DNA of 64,000 bases from an uncultured Paracoccaceae bacterium. Lineage in GTDB: Bacteria; Pseudomonadota; Alphaproteobacteria; Rhodobacterales; Rhodobacteraceae. The notes under the pieces were generated by a model. The model was not told the DNA's origin. It searched no databases and worked only from the letters and a program-made list of their open reading frames with translations. Shown here piece after piece: positions 54,833 through 63,883 of this stretch. Location of the stretch: the NCBI GenBank assembly GCA_947499725.1, contig CANMPK010000007.1, forward strand, positions 1 to 64,000, in the 5' to 3' direction. The translations under genes and the position numbers were made by a program. Every line of letters begins with the position of its first letter. Position 1 is the first letter of the stretch.

Positions 54833-55094
54833 ATGCCTTTAGTGCGTGATTTGCCATTTTGGGCGGTTGTTTCAGAGCGGCTTCGGGAGCAGGACGCAAA
54901 GCTGTATAACGCCTGGTTTTGCGCGGCTAGAGCCACATGATTTGGGTGGCGGAAATGTGCAGCTAGTTGCCCCATCCCGCTTTGTCGCCGATTACATCAG
55001 GACGCATTACATTTCACGCCTCACTGCCGCAGCCCTAGCAGAGGACCGCGGCTTTGTTGCGTTTGAGATCAGTGAAACGCTGAAGCCGCGTTAA
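54833..55094 (+). pseudogene. DnaA N-terminal-domain-like remnant, frameshifted
   Basis: The first frame from ATG 54833 reads FWAVVSERLREQDAKLYNAW and then breaks; the next frame continues ARLEPHDLGGGNVQLVAPSR and FVADYIRTHYISRL. Together these follow the DnaA domain I pattern (W..v..rL......y..Wf..l.p....g....l.aP..f...wi...y). Removing one T from the TTTT at 54918-54921 restores a continuous NAWFARLEP reading. Roseobacter plasmids with DnaA-like replicases carry this domain. The frame stops at 55094, so only about 87 codons remain. Homology is by pattern only, and the domain could also come from another DNA-binding protein. Confidence 0.5.
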
Positions 55095-56971
55095 GCGCTT
55101 TGCAGAAGCTGTTCTTTGTGGATTGTGGGGCCCTGTTTTAGCATGGCGCGTAAAGCATCTTCGTCGAAACCATCAATGGCCTTGTGGAAGGCTTTGAGCA
55201 GGAGGCTGTGATCTAGTGTCGATACATCAGCTTTTGGTGCCATTAGTAAATCTGGGTTATCGGTCAGAGGTGTGCAGAACTTTTCTGCCTCACAGATTTC
55301 ATGCAGCTCTTCGCCAGGCCGCAAGCCGCAGAATTTCACTTGAACGCCAAATGGGTTGTTCTCCGACCGCAGGCCTTTGCCTGTAAGATCGACAACCTTA
55401 TGCACAAAATCCATCACCTTACGCGGTTCGCCTTTGCACATATGCGTCGGATGCGCGTGCAGCGCAGCGCCATGGGGCAGGGCGGATAAGATTAGGTCAC
55501 TCGCTTTTGCAGTGCTTAGGAACAGTCGGGTCATTTCGGGGTCAGGCAAGGTGATTGTATTGCTGTTGCGCACCTGAGCTTCGAGCAGGGGAACGATATC
55601 ACCCACAGGCCCAGCTGTTTGACCAAACCGCAGGAAGTTAATCTGGGTCTTTTTGGCAGATCGCGCCAAGCCCATCACCAGTGTTTCAGCTAATTGTTGT
55701 GTCTGATCCACCAAATGGCGAGGTTTTAGCAGCTTTTCGGACGACAAGAGGACCAATTGATCTATTTCTTCTGCTATCGCGACCTCGGCCAATGTGAGTG
55801 GGCCGAGAACATTGGTTGCTAAGAGATCAAACAGATTGGATTCAGCCAGTTGTGGATCGCCATAGTGGGCGGCGTTAATGACGACTTTAACGCCTTCACT
55901 GCGGATCAAATGTGACATGCGTCCTGGAACGGCGATTGATCCGGTGCGTGCTTCGATCTGAATAGTTGAACCCGCGCGGCGAACAAGGGATCTGACCTGC
56001 CGCACCACGTCTAGCAGTGCGGCCTCATTGCGTTCTAAAAGCACAACTTTTGCTGGCTCAAAACGAATGATTTGTTGGCTGAGCTCTGACCCCATCATAC
56101 CGCCGGCACCGGCGATTAAGATGGTTTTCCCTTTGCAAGCTGCAAGAACGTCTGGGTTTCGGGTTTTGATGCGCGATTTGCTGGTCACATCCTTGAAGCG
56201 TTTGGCTTGCAATCCATTTTGCATGGCACGGTGACCGACTTCGTCAGCCATATTAGGAAGTTCGATCACGTCCACAGGCTGTGATGACAGTGCGTCGAGA
56301 ATTTCACGGCGTCGGTATGTTGTCGCGGTAGGCATGGCCAAAAGGATGCGTTTCAGCCCGTGTCTTTTAATGAGCCGACGCAGGGATTGGGCGGGATGGA
56401 CTTTTAGACCGCTCACCATAATGCCGTGCAGTTGGCGATTGTCATCCAGGAAGCAAACCGGTTTGAATTCTGTGCTTTGGCGCAGCGCGGCTGCGAGTTG
56501 CTCGCCAGTTGCGCCAGCGCCATAAATGGCGACGGGTAAGCGGCTTTGCGTGCGCTCTTGCGCTTTTTCTAGCAGAAAGCGAGCCATAAAGTGGACAAGC
56601 ACCGATGACATGAAGAACAAGGCGCCAAAGATCAGCGGTACCGAGCGGGGGGCTGCAAGATTGAGTAGATAGCTGACCGCCATGGCACTAATCGAGAGAA
56701 CGCCAGCAAATATCGCTAGGCGTAGTACGGCATTGTTCTCAACCGCATGCACCTTGATATGATTGAGCCGCATCATCGTGATCATGACGGCGCCAATGGC
56801 CAACATTGCTGGTAGCAGAGCCCAATTGGCCTTTAGCGGTTCAACTGGAACGGTCATGCCGAATCGAAGGGCGAATGCCATCACAAGGCTGGCCGCAATA
56901 AGAAGTACGTCGACCGAAAAGAGAATCAGCCGCTTTGTCGCGCGCGGCAATTTTGAAATATTATTGAACAT
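55091..56971 (-). CDS. CapD/FlaA1-like polysaccharide membrane protein with altered active site
   Basis: A 626-aa protein of the large membrane nucleotide-sugar 4,6-dehydratase group. Four helices occupy about the first 130 residues; a CoA-binding-like domain follows with VAIYGAGATGEQLAAALRQS, then the SDR domain with ILIAGAGGMMGSELSQQIIR. In active members the sequence STDKA..PTN.MGATKR holds the catalytic residues; here it reads SSEKLLKPRHLVDQTQQLAE, so MGxxK is replaced by VDQTQ and STDK by SSEK. The C-terminal HPTHMCKGEPRKVMDFVHKV and LRPGEELHEI are retained. It may have lost dehydratase activity. The start at 56971 has better ribosome-binding spacing than 56977. Confidence 0.85.
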   Translation of the reverse strand: MFNNISKLPRATKRLILFSVDVLLIAASLVMAFALRFGMTVPVEPLKANWALLPAMLAIGAVMITMMRLNHIKVHAVENNAVLRLAIFAGVLSISAMAVSYLLNLAAPRSVPLIFGALFFMSSVLVHFMARFLLEKAQERTQSRLPVAIYGAGATGEQLAAALRQSTEFKPVCFLDDNRQLHGIMVSGLKVHPAQSLRRLIKRHGLKRILLAMPTATTYRRREILDALSSQPVDVIELPNMADEVGHRAMQNGLQAKRFKDVTSKSRIKTRNPDVLAACKGKTILIAGAGGMMGSELSQQIIRFEPAKVVLLERNEAALLDVVRQVRSLVRRAGSTIQIEARTGSIAVPGRMSHLIRSEGVKVVINAAHYGDPQLAESNLFDLLATNVLGPLTLAEVAIAEEIDQLVLLSSEKLLKPRHLVDQTQQLAETLVMGLARSAKKTQINFLRFGQTAGPVGDIVPLLEAQVRNSNTITLPDPEMTRLFLSTAKASDLILSALPHGAALHAHPTHMCKGEPRKVMDFVHKVVDLTGKGLRSENNPFGVQVKFCGLRPGEELHEICEAEKFCTPLTDNPDLLMAPKADVSTLDHSLLLKAFHKAIDGFDEDALRAMLKQGPTIHKEQLLQSA

Positions 56972-57184
56972 TACCATAGCCTTAATCTACCGCGTAGAAG
57001 TTGCCGCGGGTAATTCGTTAAAAATATTTGGCTCCTCGTAACCCAAGTTTGTAAGGGGAAAAAGAGCCAAGCCGTGTCATAAGATTTATTGTTATGGGCA
57101 AAACATAATACAATCCGGCAGCCCACGAAAGAATTGCCGGGCGAAATCCTGCCCAAAAATGCTGCTTTGGATTGAAAAATAGGC

Positions 57185-58540
57185 TTATTCGACCTGAGCT
57201 GCACCAACGCTAATCAGTGCCGGGAAGAGTTGCTGTAGTGAACGACCCCAAACTGTGATTGGCTGCTCGCGGACGAAGATAATGTCATCGGGGCGCATCT
57301 CGAACTTGGTTGCCATTGCCATATTCACAATGTTCTTGGCATTCAAATGGTAGGCAGTCAGCGAATCCAAATTTTGCAATCGCAGTACATAGATATGCGC
57401 CGGATTTCCTGTAGTTGTCGGGAAGCCACCACCTTCATAGAATACATCAGCTAACGAAGCTTTGGTCTCGAAGGGGAGGGGGATGCGGTTTTGTCGTTGT
57501 ACTTCGCCTGCCAAATAGACGTGATCTTGCTTAACAGCGCCCAATTCTAGCTTGGCTTGGAAATTCGCGCGTCGCTCGCTTAATTCGCTACGACGCAAAC
57601 CGATCTCGGTCGACAATTCGCTGAGCGCGCTTGCGCGAGCTGAACGTTTGATCTCCATCGTTTGAATCTGCCGCTCGTAATAGGCTTGAGCGCGTTCAAG
57701 ATCGAAAGCGTTATCAACGTAGACGGAATCACCATCCACCAGTGTGATTTTGCGCAGATCGCCGCGTTTGAAATAGGCCGCCAATGGAATTTGATAGAGC
57801 GTGCCATCGCGATAAATGCGGATTGAGGCGAAGTCTTGGTTTGCCAAGACAATGCCACCTGCGGCAGTGATCGCCTCATCCAGAGTCAGCGCCTTTAGGG
57901 TAATTGGCACCAATTGAGACTGACGCACGGCGCCGCCGATGGACACGCGTTTTGAATTGAATTCCGCGAGCTCGAGGCTGAATTCTGGATCAAGCTGGTT
58001 TTGAACAAGACGCTGGAACACACGCTCTTCTGCTTCTTCGATCGTCAATCCTTCGACGGGTACAGCGCCGGCCTCGGGAATAGCAATCGCGCCGTCATCG
58101 CGAACGGTATATCCCTGACGTTGGCTTTGCGCGGAGCTAAGAGCACTTGTTGCTTGAAGTGATTGGGTCGCGAGGACACGAGTATTAACCAAGATGACAT
58201 CACCGACGCCGATCTTATATGTAGATGGCTCTACAGCTGGTGGCAAACGTAGATCAAGCGCGCCGGGTAGGGGTTGGACTGGCACTTCTGGCGCTTCTGG
58301 TAGCGCACCAAGCCCGCGTGGCGTACCGCCAGCACCAGAGGTTTGCGAAAAGGCGGCTGGCAGTTTGCGAGGGCTATAGGCTGTGCTATTTGCACGGCTC
58401 ACGGCGCCGGGTGTCATCGACACAACGGTAACGTCTAGGTCCGTTCCTGATTCTGAAACGCGTGGGCTGTTGTAAGTTACGCCGCAGCTGGCCAGAAATA
58501 GCGAAGAAGCAGAGACAATAATGGCGCGGCGTAAAAGCAT
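57185..58540 (-). CDS. Polysaccharide export outer-membrane lipoprotein (Wza type)
   Basis: A 451-aa exporter component. Starting at the ATG at 58540 gives a lipoprotein signal with the lipobox LFLASC (acylated Cys at about 19). The poly-export domain is YKIGVGDVILVNTRVLATQS and QGYTVRDDGAIAIPEAGAVP, followed by VEGLTIEEAEERVFQRLVQN. SLBB-type domains follow (KRVSIGGAVRQSQLVPITLK, VYLAGEVQRQNRIPLPFETK). A charged helical stretch with ERQIQTMEIKRSARASALSE is inserted between SLBB repeats, as in long Wza-like proteins. No Wzc co-polymerase is in the window. Confidence 0.92.
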   Translation of the reverse strand: MLLRRAIIVSASSLFLASCGVTYNSPRVSESGTDLDVTVVSMTPGAVSRANSTAYSPRKLPAAFSQTSGAGGTPRGLGALPEAPEVPVQPLPGALDLRLPPAVEPSTYKIGVGDVILVNTRVLATQSLQATSALSSAQSQRQGYTVRDDGAIAIPEAGAVPVEGLTIEEAEERVFQRLVQNQLDPEFSLELAEFNSKRVSIGGAVRQSQLVPITLKALTLDEAITAAGGIVLANQDFASIRIYRDGTLYQIPLAAYFKRGDLRKITLVDGDSVYVDNAFDLERAQAYYERQIQTMEIKRSARASALSELSTEIGLRRSELSERRANFQAKLELGAVKQDHVYLAGEVQRQNRIPLPFETKASLADVFYEGGGFPTTTGNPAHIYVLRLQNLDSLTAYHLNAKNIVNMAMATKFEMRPDDIIFVREQPITVWGRSLQQLFPALISVGAAQVE

Positions 58541-58763
58541 TCGAAGTTCCAAGATCAACAGTAATTTTGGTCAGCCATAACTCAATTAAAACGGGTGGGC
58601 TATATCCAAATTTGCATTAATTCGTCACTGACGTTTTCACACAACGCAATTGTAAATATCTGGCCTGGGCGACTTATGATACTGGTCAACACGCTGAAAA
58701 TATGGATAAGAGCGCGGGTAACGGGCCTAGCACGCACCCACTTTAGGTTGAAGGCGACATTTG

Positions 58764-60092
58764 ATGTCAGAATTTTTTAGTACATTTGGCGCATGGCCAA
58801 TCTTTTTGGCGTTTCTAACAAGCTTTGGATTGTGCTGCCTTTTTGCTTTTGCGCCGCAGCTGTTCTTGAACCAAGAGCACATGCAGAACGACCTAAGCGC
58901 GCGTCAAGCACAGCACAAACGGCCAACGCCGCGTATTGGCGGTGCTGCAGTGATTGTGGGGCTGGCAGTGGCAACTTTGCTTTATGCGCGCCATATACAA
59001 ACGGACCTCTTGCTGGCGCTTGCCGCAGGTGTCGTCGTTTTTGGCGTTGGCCTACGCGAAGATATCAGCCGTGATATGTCCCCCAAGGCACGTCTTTTGG
59101 CCGCTTTCGCATCGGCGGCTCTGGCGATTGTTCTGAGCGGCGCAATGGTGCCGCGCTTTGGCCTGCCCTATGTGGACAGTGTGGTTGGCTTAGCGTTTAT
59201 TGGCGTGTTGGTGACATTGCTATGGTCCGCAGGCGCCTGCCATGCGCTTAATCTGATTGATGGTCTAAACGGGCTAGCCTCTGGTTATAGTATGATGGCC
59301 GCCGCGGGGTACTTCTTTATAGGAGGTATAACCGGTGACACCGATGTGCAGCTGGTCTCGGCCTTGCTATTTGTCGCTCTGTTTGGCTTCTTTGTTCTTA
59401 ATTGGCCTTTTGGTCGCGTGTTCTTGGGTGATGCAGGGGCCTATGCGATTGGGCATGTGCTGTCTTGGCTTGGCATCATCTTACTGGCTCGCAATCCAGA
59501 AGGTGCAGGTCTGGCAGTGGTTCTGATCCTTTTTTGGCCAGTTGCCGATACTGCATTTGCAATCATTCGCCGTCGACTTTTGGACAAAGATACAGATCAG
59601 CCCGACCGATTGCATTTTCACCATCTTGTGGTCCGCGCGTTGCGATTGTTAACGAACAAACAGTTTAACCCGGACATGCTGAACCCGACGGCGACTTTGG
59701 TGATGTTGCCATTCATCGCCGTGCCAATTTCAATGGGTGTGATCTTTTGGAGTAACGGGGTCGGTGCTCTCGTGGGCTTGTTATTTTTCGCGCTGCTCTT
59801 TGTGAGCTCCTATGCGTTTTCCATGGATTACTTCAAAAGCCGCCGGTTTGCTGTGAGCGATTTGCCCGAAGATGTGCAGGCACAGTTAGAAGGATACGCG
59901 GTCGAAGTGTCAGAACTATCAGGATTGGTTATTGCCGCTTCGCGCGCGACTTACCTTACAATTTGCCGTCGTGCAGGCGAGACCGGTTGGAGCCTGATTT
60001 CAAGTAATGAAACCGGGGCAGAAACGACGGTTTTTGATCAGTTTGAAACGGATGCGGATGCCTGGGGGTATTTTCAGGCCTTGACCCATTAG
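58764..60092 (+). CDS. WecA/MraY-family initiating sugar-1-phosphate transferase with C-terminal extension
   Basis: An inner-membrane enzyme of 442 aa predicted to load a sugar phosphate on undecaprenyl phosphate. About ten helices. RPTPRIGGAAVIVGL, GVGLREDISRDMSPKARL, LNLIDGLNGLASG, FLGDAGAYAIGHVLSW and the cytosolic DRLHFHHLVVRALRLL are the WecA-type motifs. The usual DD in the first Mg loop is ED here. Beyond the last helix is a soluble tail of about 100 residues (from DYFKSRRFAVSDLPEDVQAQ) of unknown role. The ATG at 58764 is preferred to the TTG at 58761. Divergent from wza. Confidence 0.9.
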   Translation: MSEFFSTFGAWPIFLAFLTSFGLCCLFAFAPQLFLNQEHMQNDLSARQAQHKRPTPRIGGAAVIVGLAVATLLYARHIQTDLLLALAAGVVVFGVGLREDISRDMSPKARLLAAFASAALAIVLSGAMVPRFGLPYVDSVVGLAFIGVLVTLLWSAGACHALNLIDGLNGLASGYSMMAAAGYFFIGGITGDTDVQLVSALLFVALFGFFVLNWPFGRVFLGDAGAYAIGHVLSWLGIILLARNPEGAGLAVVLILFWPVADTAFAIIRRRLLDKDTDQPDRLHFHHLVVRALRLLTNKQFNPDMLNPTATLVMLPFIAVPISMGVIFWSNGVGALVGLLFFALLFVSSYAFSMDYFKSRRFAVSDLPEDVQAQLEGYAVEVSELSGLVIAASRATYLTICRRAGETGWSLISSNETGAETTVFDQFETDADAWGYFQALTH

Positions 60093-60177
60093 AAATGATT
60101 AATTTGTAACTTGGCGCGCGCAGATCAAACGTTATAACGATTTCAATAATCCTATCCTAAAATCTATTGGTGAAACA

Positions 60178-61611
60178 ATGAAAATTACCCCTATCCTTCT
60201 TTGTGGCGGTTCTGGCACGCGGCTTTGGCCTTTGTCCCGGAAAAGTTACCCGAAACAATTTGTGCCACTCGTGAACGAAGAAACTTTATTTCAATCGGCA
60301 GTAAAACGCCTAGCGGGCCAGGTCGGTGGTATTTCCTACGCTGCGCCGATGGTGCTGACGAATTCAGATTTCCGCTTTATTGTAGCAGAGCAGTTACAGG
60401 CTATTGGCATTGATCCTGGCGGGATTGTCATTGAACCAGAAGGGCGCAATACGGCGCCTGCGATTTTGGCGGCGGCGTTGCGGGCGCATGCGACGGATGC
60501 TGAGGCGATATTGCTCGTCGCTCCTTCTGACCACGTTGTGCCGGATACGGTGGCGTTTAGTGCGGCGGTGGCCAAGGGCGCGGAAGCTGTAGCGCAGGGT
60601 CAGTTAGTGACCTTTGGTATTACGCCGACTCATGCTGAGACTGCATATGGGTATCTTGAATTAGCAGACATGCCTGATGCGTCAGGCAATGCGGTGGCGT
60701 TGAAACGTTTTGTTGAAAAACCGGATGTCGAGCATGCGGAAGAGATGCTGGCGGCTGGCAATTTCAAGTGGAATGCAGGTATTTTCCTGTTCAAAGCGGC
60801 CGATATGATTGCTGCGTTTGAAAAGCACACACCTGGTTTGATGGCGCCGGTTCAAGCGTCGCTTGACGAAGCAAAAGCGGATCTAGGGTTTCTACGTTTG
60901 GCGCCCGAGCCTTGGGCCAAAGCAGAAGATATCTCGATTGACTATGCGGTGATGGAAAAAGCGGACAATCTGTCGGTTGTGCCCTTCGATGCAGCTTGGT
61001 CTGATCTGGGCGGTTGGGATGCCGTGTGGCGCGAAAGTGGGCCGGACGATCAGGGGGTTGCGACATCGGGTGCAGCGACGGCGATTGATTGTCATAACAC
61101 GCTATTGCGCTCTGAGAGCGATAATCTTGAGGTCGTCGGTATTGGGCTTGAGAATATCATGACAATCGCCATGAATGACGCTGTGCTAGTGGCCGATATG
61201 AGTTGTGCGCAGAATGTGAAAAAAGCCGTTGCGGCGCTGAAGGAAAAAGGTGCAAAGCAAGCAACCGAATTCCCGAAGGATCACCGGCCTTGGGGTTGGT
61301 TCGAAAGCCTTGTTGTTGGCGGCCGTTTCCAAGTAAAGCGGATCATGGTGCATCCAGGTGCGGCGTTGTCGTTGCAAAGTCACGTGCATCGGTCAGAACA
61401 TTGGATTGTGGTTGAGGGCACTGCCAGAGTGACGATTGACGACGAAGTCAAACTCGTGACAGAGAACCAATCTGTGTACATTCCTGTAGGCGCTGTTCAT
61501 AGGATGGAAAATCCGGGTAAGGTACCGATGGTATTGATTGAAGTTCAAACGGGTGCCTATGTTGGCGAAGACGACATCGTGCGCTACGAGGATGTGTACG
61601 CAAGGGACTAA
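60178..61611 (+). CDS. manC: Mannose-1-phosphate guanylyltransferase / mannose-6-phosphate isomerase
   Basis: A 477-aa bifunctional-type enzyme making GDP-mannose. The N-terminal nucleotidyltransferase has ILLCGGSGTRLWPLSRKSYP, KQFVPLVNEETLF, VIEPEGRNTAPAI, APSDHVVPD and RFVEKPDVEHAEEM. The C-terminal cupin has PWGWFESLVVGGRFQVKRIM, ALSLQSHVHRSEHWIVVEGT and QSVYIPVGAVHRMENPG, the isomerase metal site. It is the first of a three-gene plus-strand unit, 3 bp before the interrupted ugd. Confidence 0.95.
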   Translation: MKITPILLCGGSGTRLWPLSRKSYPKQFVPLVNEETLFQSAVKRLAGQVGGISYAAPMVLTNSDFRFIVAEQLQAIGIDPGGIVIEPEGRNTAPAILAAALRAHATDAEAILLVAPSDHVVPDTVAFSAAVAKGAEAVAQGQLVTFGITPTHAETAYGYLELADMPDASGNAVALKRFVEKPDVEHAEEMLAAGNFKWNAGIFLFKAADMIAAFEKHTPGLMAPVQASLDEAKADLGFLRLAPEPWAKAEDISIDYAVMEKADNLSVVPFDAAWSDLGGWDAVWRESGPDDQGVATSGAATAIDCHNTLLRSESDNLEVVGIGLENIMTIAMNDAVLVADMSCAQNVKKAVAALKEKGAKQATEFPKDHRPWGWFESLVVGGRFQVKRIMVHPGAALSLQSHVHRSEHWIVVEGTARVTIDDEVKLVTENQSVYIPVGAVHRMENPGKVPMVLIEVQTGAYVGEDDIVRYEDVYARD

Positions 61612-61614
61612 AGA

Positions 61615-62781
61615 ATGAAAATTGCAGTAGCAGGGCTGGGATACGTCGGACTGTCAAACGCGGCACTATTGGCACAAAACCACTCTGTTACTGCGGTTGA
61701 TATTTCTGAGAAACGTGTCGACATGGTGAATGCGGGTTAGTGCCCAATTGTGGATGCTGAGCTTGAAGAATTTCTGTCACATCGAAAGCTTGACCCCTCC
61801 TCTACCACAGATGCTGCCGCAGCCTATGCGGATGCGGAGTTTGTGATCGTAGCAACACCGACGAATTACGACCCCAAGTCCAACTATTTTGACACTTCGA
61901 GTGTTGAGGCTGTTGTTGGCCAGGTCATCGACGTGAACGCCAAAGCAACCATTGTGATCAAATCCACCATCCCGGTGGGATATGTGAGTGATCTGCGCAA
62001 TCGGTTAGTGACGGATCAAGTGATCTTCTCGCCTGAATTTTTGCGCGAGGGTAGGGCGCTTTATGACAACCTGCATCCGAGCCGCATCATCGTGGGTGAG
62101 CAATCGGATCGGGCGCGGGTTTTTGCGGATTTGTTGCCTGAAGGCGCTATTACCAAAGACGTGCCTGTTAAGTTCACTGATCCGGATGAGGCCGAGGCGA
62201 TTAAGCTGTTCTCTAACACCTATTTGGCGATGCGTGTCGCGTTTTTTAACGAACTTGATAGTTATGCGATTGCGGGCGAAATGGACTCGCGGCAGATCAT
62301 TGAAGGCATCAGCCTCGATCCGCGGATTGGTGACCATTATAACAACCCGTCCTTTGGCTATGGCGGCTATTGCCTACCGAAAGACACCAAGCAGTTGCTG
62401 GCCAACTACAACCACGTTCCGCAGAACTTGATCCGCGCCATTGTGGATGCCAATCGCACGCGCAAAGATTATCTGGCGGATCAGATTTTGATGACCGGCG
62501 CGCGGACTGTTGGGATTTACCGATTGGTCATGAAGGCCGGCAGCGACAATTTCCGCCAGTTGTCGATTCAGGGTATCATGAAACGCCTGAAGGCGAAGGG
62601 CGTTGAGGTGATCGTTTATGAACCGGTATTGCGGGAAGAGGATTTCTTCCGCTCGCGGGTCGTGCGGGACTTGCAGTATTTCAAAGATAATTCCGATTTG
62701 ATCGTGGCCAACCGCCTGACGGATGACATCAGGGACGTGGCTGGCAAAGTCTTCACCCGCGATCTGTTTGGAGAGGATTAA
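61615..62781 (+). pseudogene. ugd: UDP-glucose 6-dehydrogenase interrupted by an in-frame amber codon
   Basis: From ATG 61615 the frame begins [20 protein letters not shown] and runs through [15 protein letters not shown], then hits TAG at 61738-61740 (codon 42). The same frame continues at once with [18 protein letters not shown] and the rest of the enzyme: [39 protein letters not shown] and the catalytic Cys in [15 protein letters not shown]. Without the stop the protein would be about 388 aa, the size of short UDP-glucose dehydrogenases. The second part (from ATG 61750) lacks the nucleotide-binding motif and should be inactive alone. A recent point mutation, a sequencing error, or readthrough are possible. 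Confidence 0.85.
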
Positions 62782-62784
62782 GCC

Positions 62785-63303
62785 ATGACAGAGACTGTTT
62801 TGGTCACTGGCTCCGCCGGCTTTATCGGCTATCACACCGTTAAGCGGCTGCTGGCGGATGGGTTCAAGGTCGTCGGATTGGACGCGCTAAGTAACTATTA
62901 CGATGTGTCCTTGAAAGAGGCGCGGCATGCGCAGCTGACACATGAGCGGTTTATTCCTGTCATTGGCCGTGTGGAAACGCCAGGTCTGATGATGGAGTTA
63001 TTCGAGGCGCATAATGATGGTTATGTTATTCATTTAGCCGCCCAAGCCGGCGTGCGCTATTCGATTGAGAACCCGCGATCCTATTTGGAAAGCAACATCA
63101 ACGGCACTTTTGAAATCCTCGAAGCTGCCCGCGCGCATCCGCCTAAAGGTTTATTTAAGTTGTGGGGAATGAATGGGACTAAGTTTGCGAACGTAAGGAC
63201 GCTAAACCCATGCGCTGAACTGGGTATCAAAGGCAAGGTATGGCATCAAACGCGGCTAACCGCCTTTAGAAATATACCAAGCATTTCTATTAAAGTTCTC
63301 TAG
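62785..63303 (+). pseudogene. Truncated UDP-glucuronate 4-epimerase-like protein
   Basis: VLVTGSAGFIGYHTVKRLLA, GLDALSNYYDVSLKEARHAQ, IHLAAQAGVRYSIENPRSYL and SNINGTFEILEAAR match NAD-dependent nucleotide-sugar epimerases of the UDP-glucuronate epimerase type, normally about 340 aa. Similarity ends near 63147 after EAARAHPP, just before the SST..VYG and YxxxK catalytic parts. The remaining about 50 codons are unrelated and overlap the 3' end of the gene on the other strand. The catalytic core is missing, so the product cannot be an active epimerase. A deletion or rearrangement joint near 63147 is implied. Confidence 0.8.
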
Positions 63304-63849
63304 CCCGCGCACGCTGGTATGTGGCTTGAACACCGCGCCGTCAGGTAGATGAAACACATACCGCCCATTCTCAAATCTGATGTGGGCACCGATGCGTGTC
63401 GCATCGCTCAACAACGCCATATGGGCTTCGAGACTTTGATAGTCAGAGCGTAACTCCGCAAGTTCCGTTCGGTTCACCCCAACCTGAATTGCGCTGACCA
63501 ATAAGATAATCAGCGTCGTCACAGCTGCGACGGCTGTTGCGAATATGATAAGTTTCAATCGTGTGATGAGCTCAGAATTTTTATGTCGCTTTTCCAAATC
63601 ACCAATCTTTGTTTCTAACGTCGAGACCCGGCGGTTCGCATCCGCAAAGGCTTGATCTGTTTCAGCCTTCTTTTGAATGAGTATCCCGTCGCCCAGATTT
63701 TCCACCTGTTCCAGATGCTGCTGTTCAATCTGTTTGAAGCGCGCGAATGCTCCCTTCATTCGGGTCTGTAGGTCCTCTTCAAATTGCTCCAGGCTGTTTT
63801 GCTCGAGCCTTTCAAGGGCGTCGTTTTTGGCTTTGTAGAGATCAACCAT
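63256..63849 (-). CDS. Coiled-coil membrane-anchored protein of unknown function
   Basis: About 197 aa from the ATG at 63849. Residues 1-95 are highly charged and helical with coiled-coil character (ALERLEQNSLEQFEEDLQTR, VSTLETKIGDLEKRHKNSEL). One strong transmembrane helix follows (IIFATAVAAVTTLIILLVSA, about 100-120), then a second short helix LAELRSDYQSLEAHMALLSD and a small C-terminal domain RIGAHIRFENGRYVFHLPDG. I do not recognise the family. It lies 35 bp after a gene entering from the right edge, so the two are probably one operon. Plasmid mobilisation or partition accessory proteins can have this architecture, but there is no direct evidence. Confidence 0.75.
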   Translation of the reverse strand: MVDLYKAKNDALERLEQNSLEQFEEDLQTRMKGAFARFKQIEQQHLEQVENLGDGILIQKKAETDQAFADANRRVSTLETKIGDLEKRHKNSELITRLKLIIFATAVAAVTTLIILLVSAIQVGVNRTELAELRSDYQSLEAHMALLSDATRIGAHIRFENGRYVFHLPDGAVFKPHTSVRGLENFNRNAWYISKGG

Positions 63850-63883
63850 AATTGTGGCTTTCAAAGTTTAATATGAAGGGGAA

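Noticed and set aside
54600-54842. 80-aa ORF with STVLRATAPYWDDVGHDFAA as a gene
   Set aside because: It begins inside the IS remnant and its reading after 54690 could be a fragment of a disrupted gene, but I cannot assign it or show a proper start.
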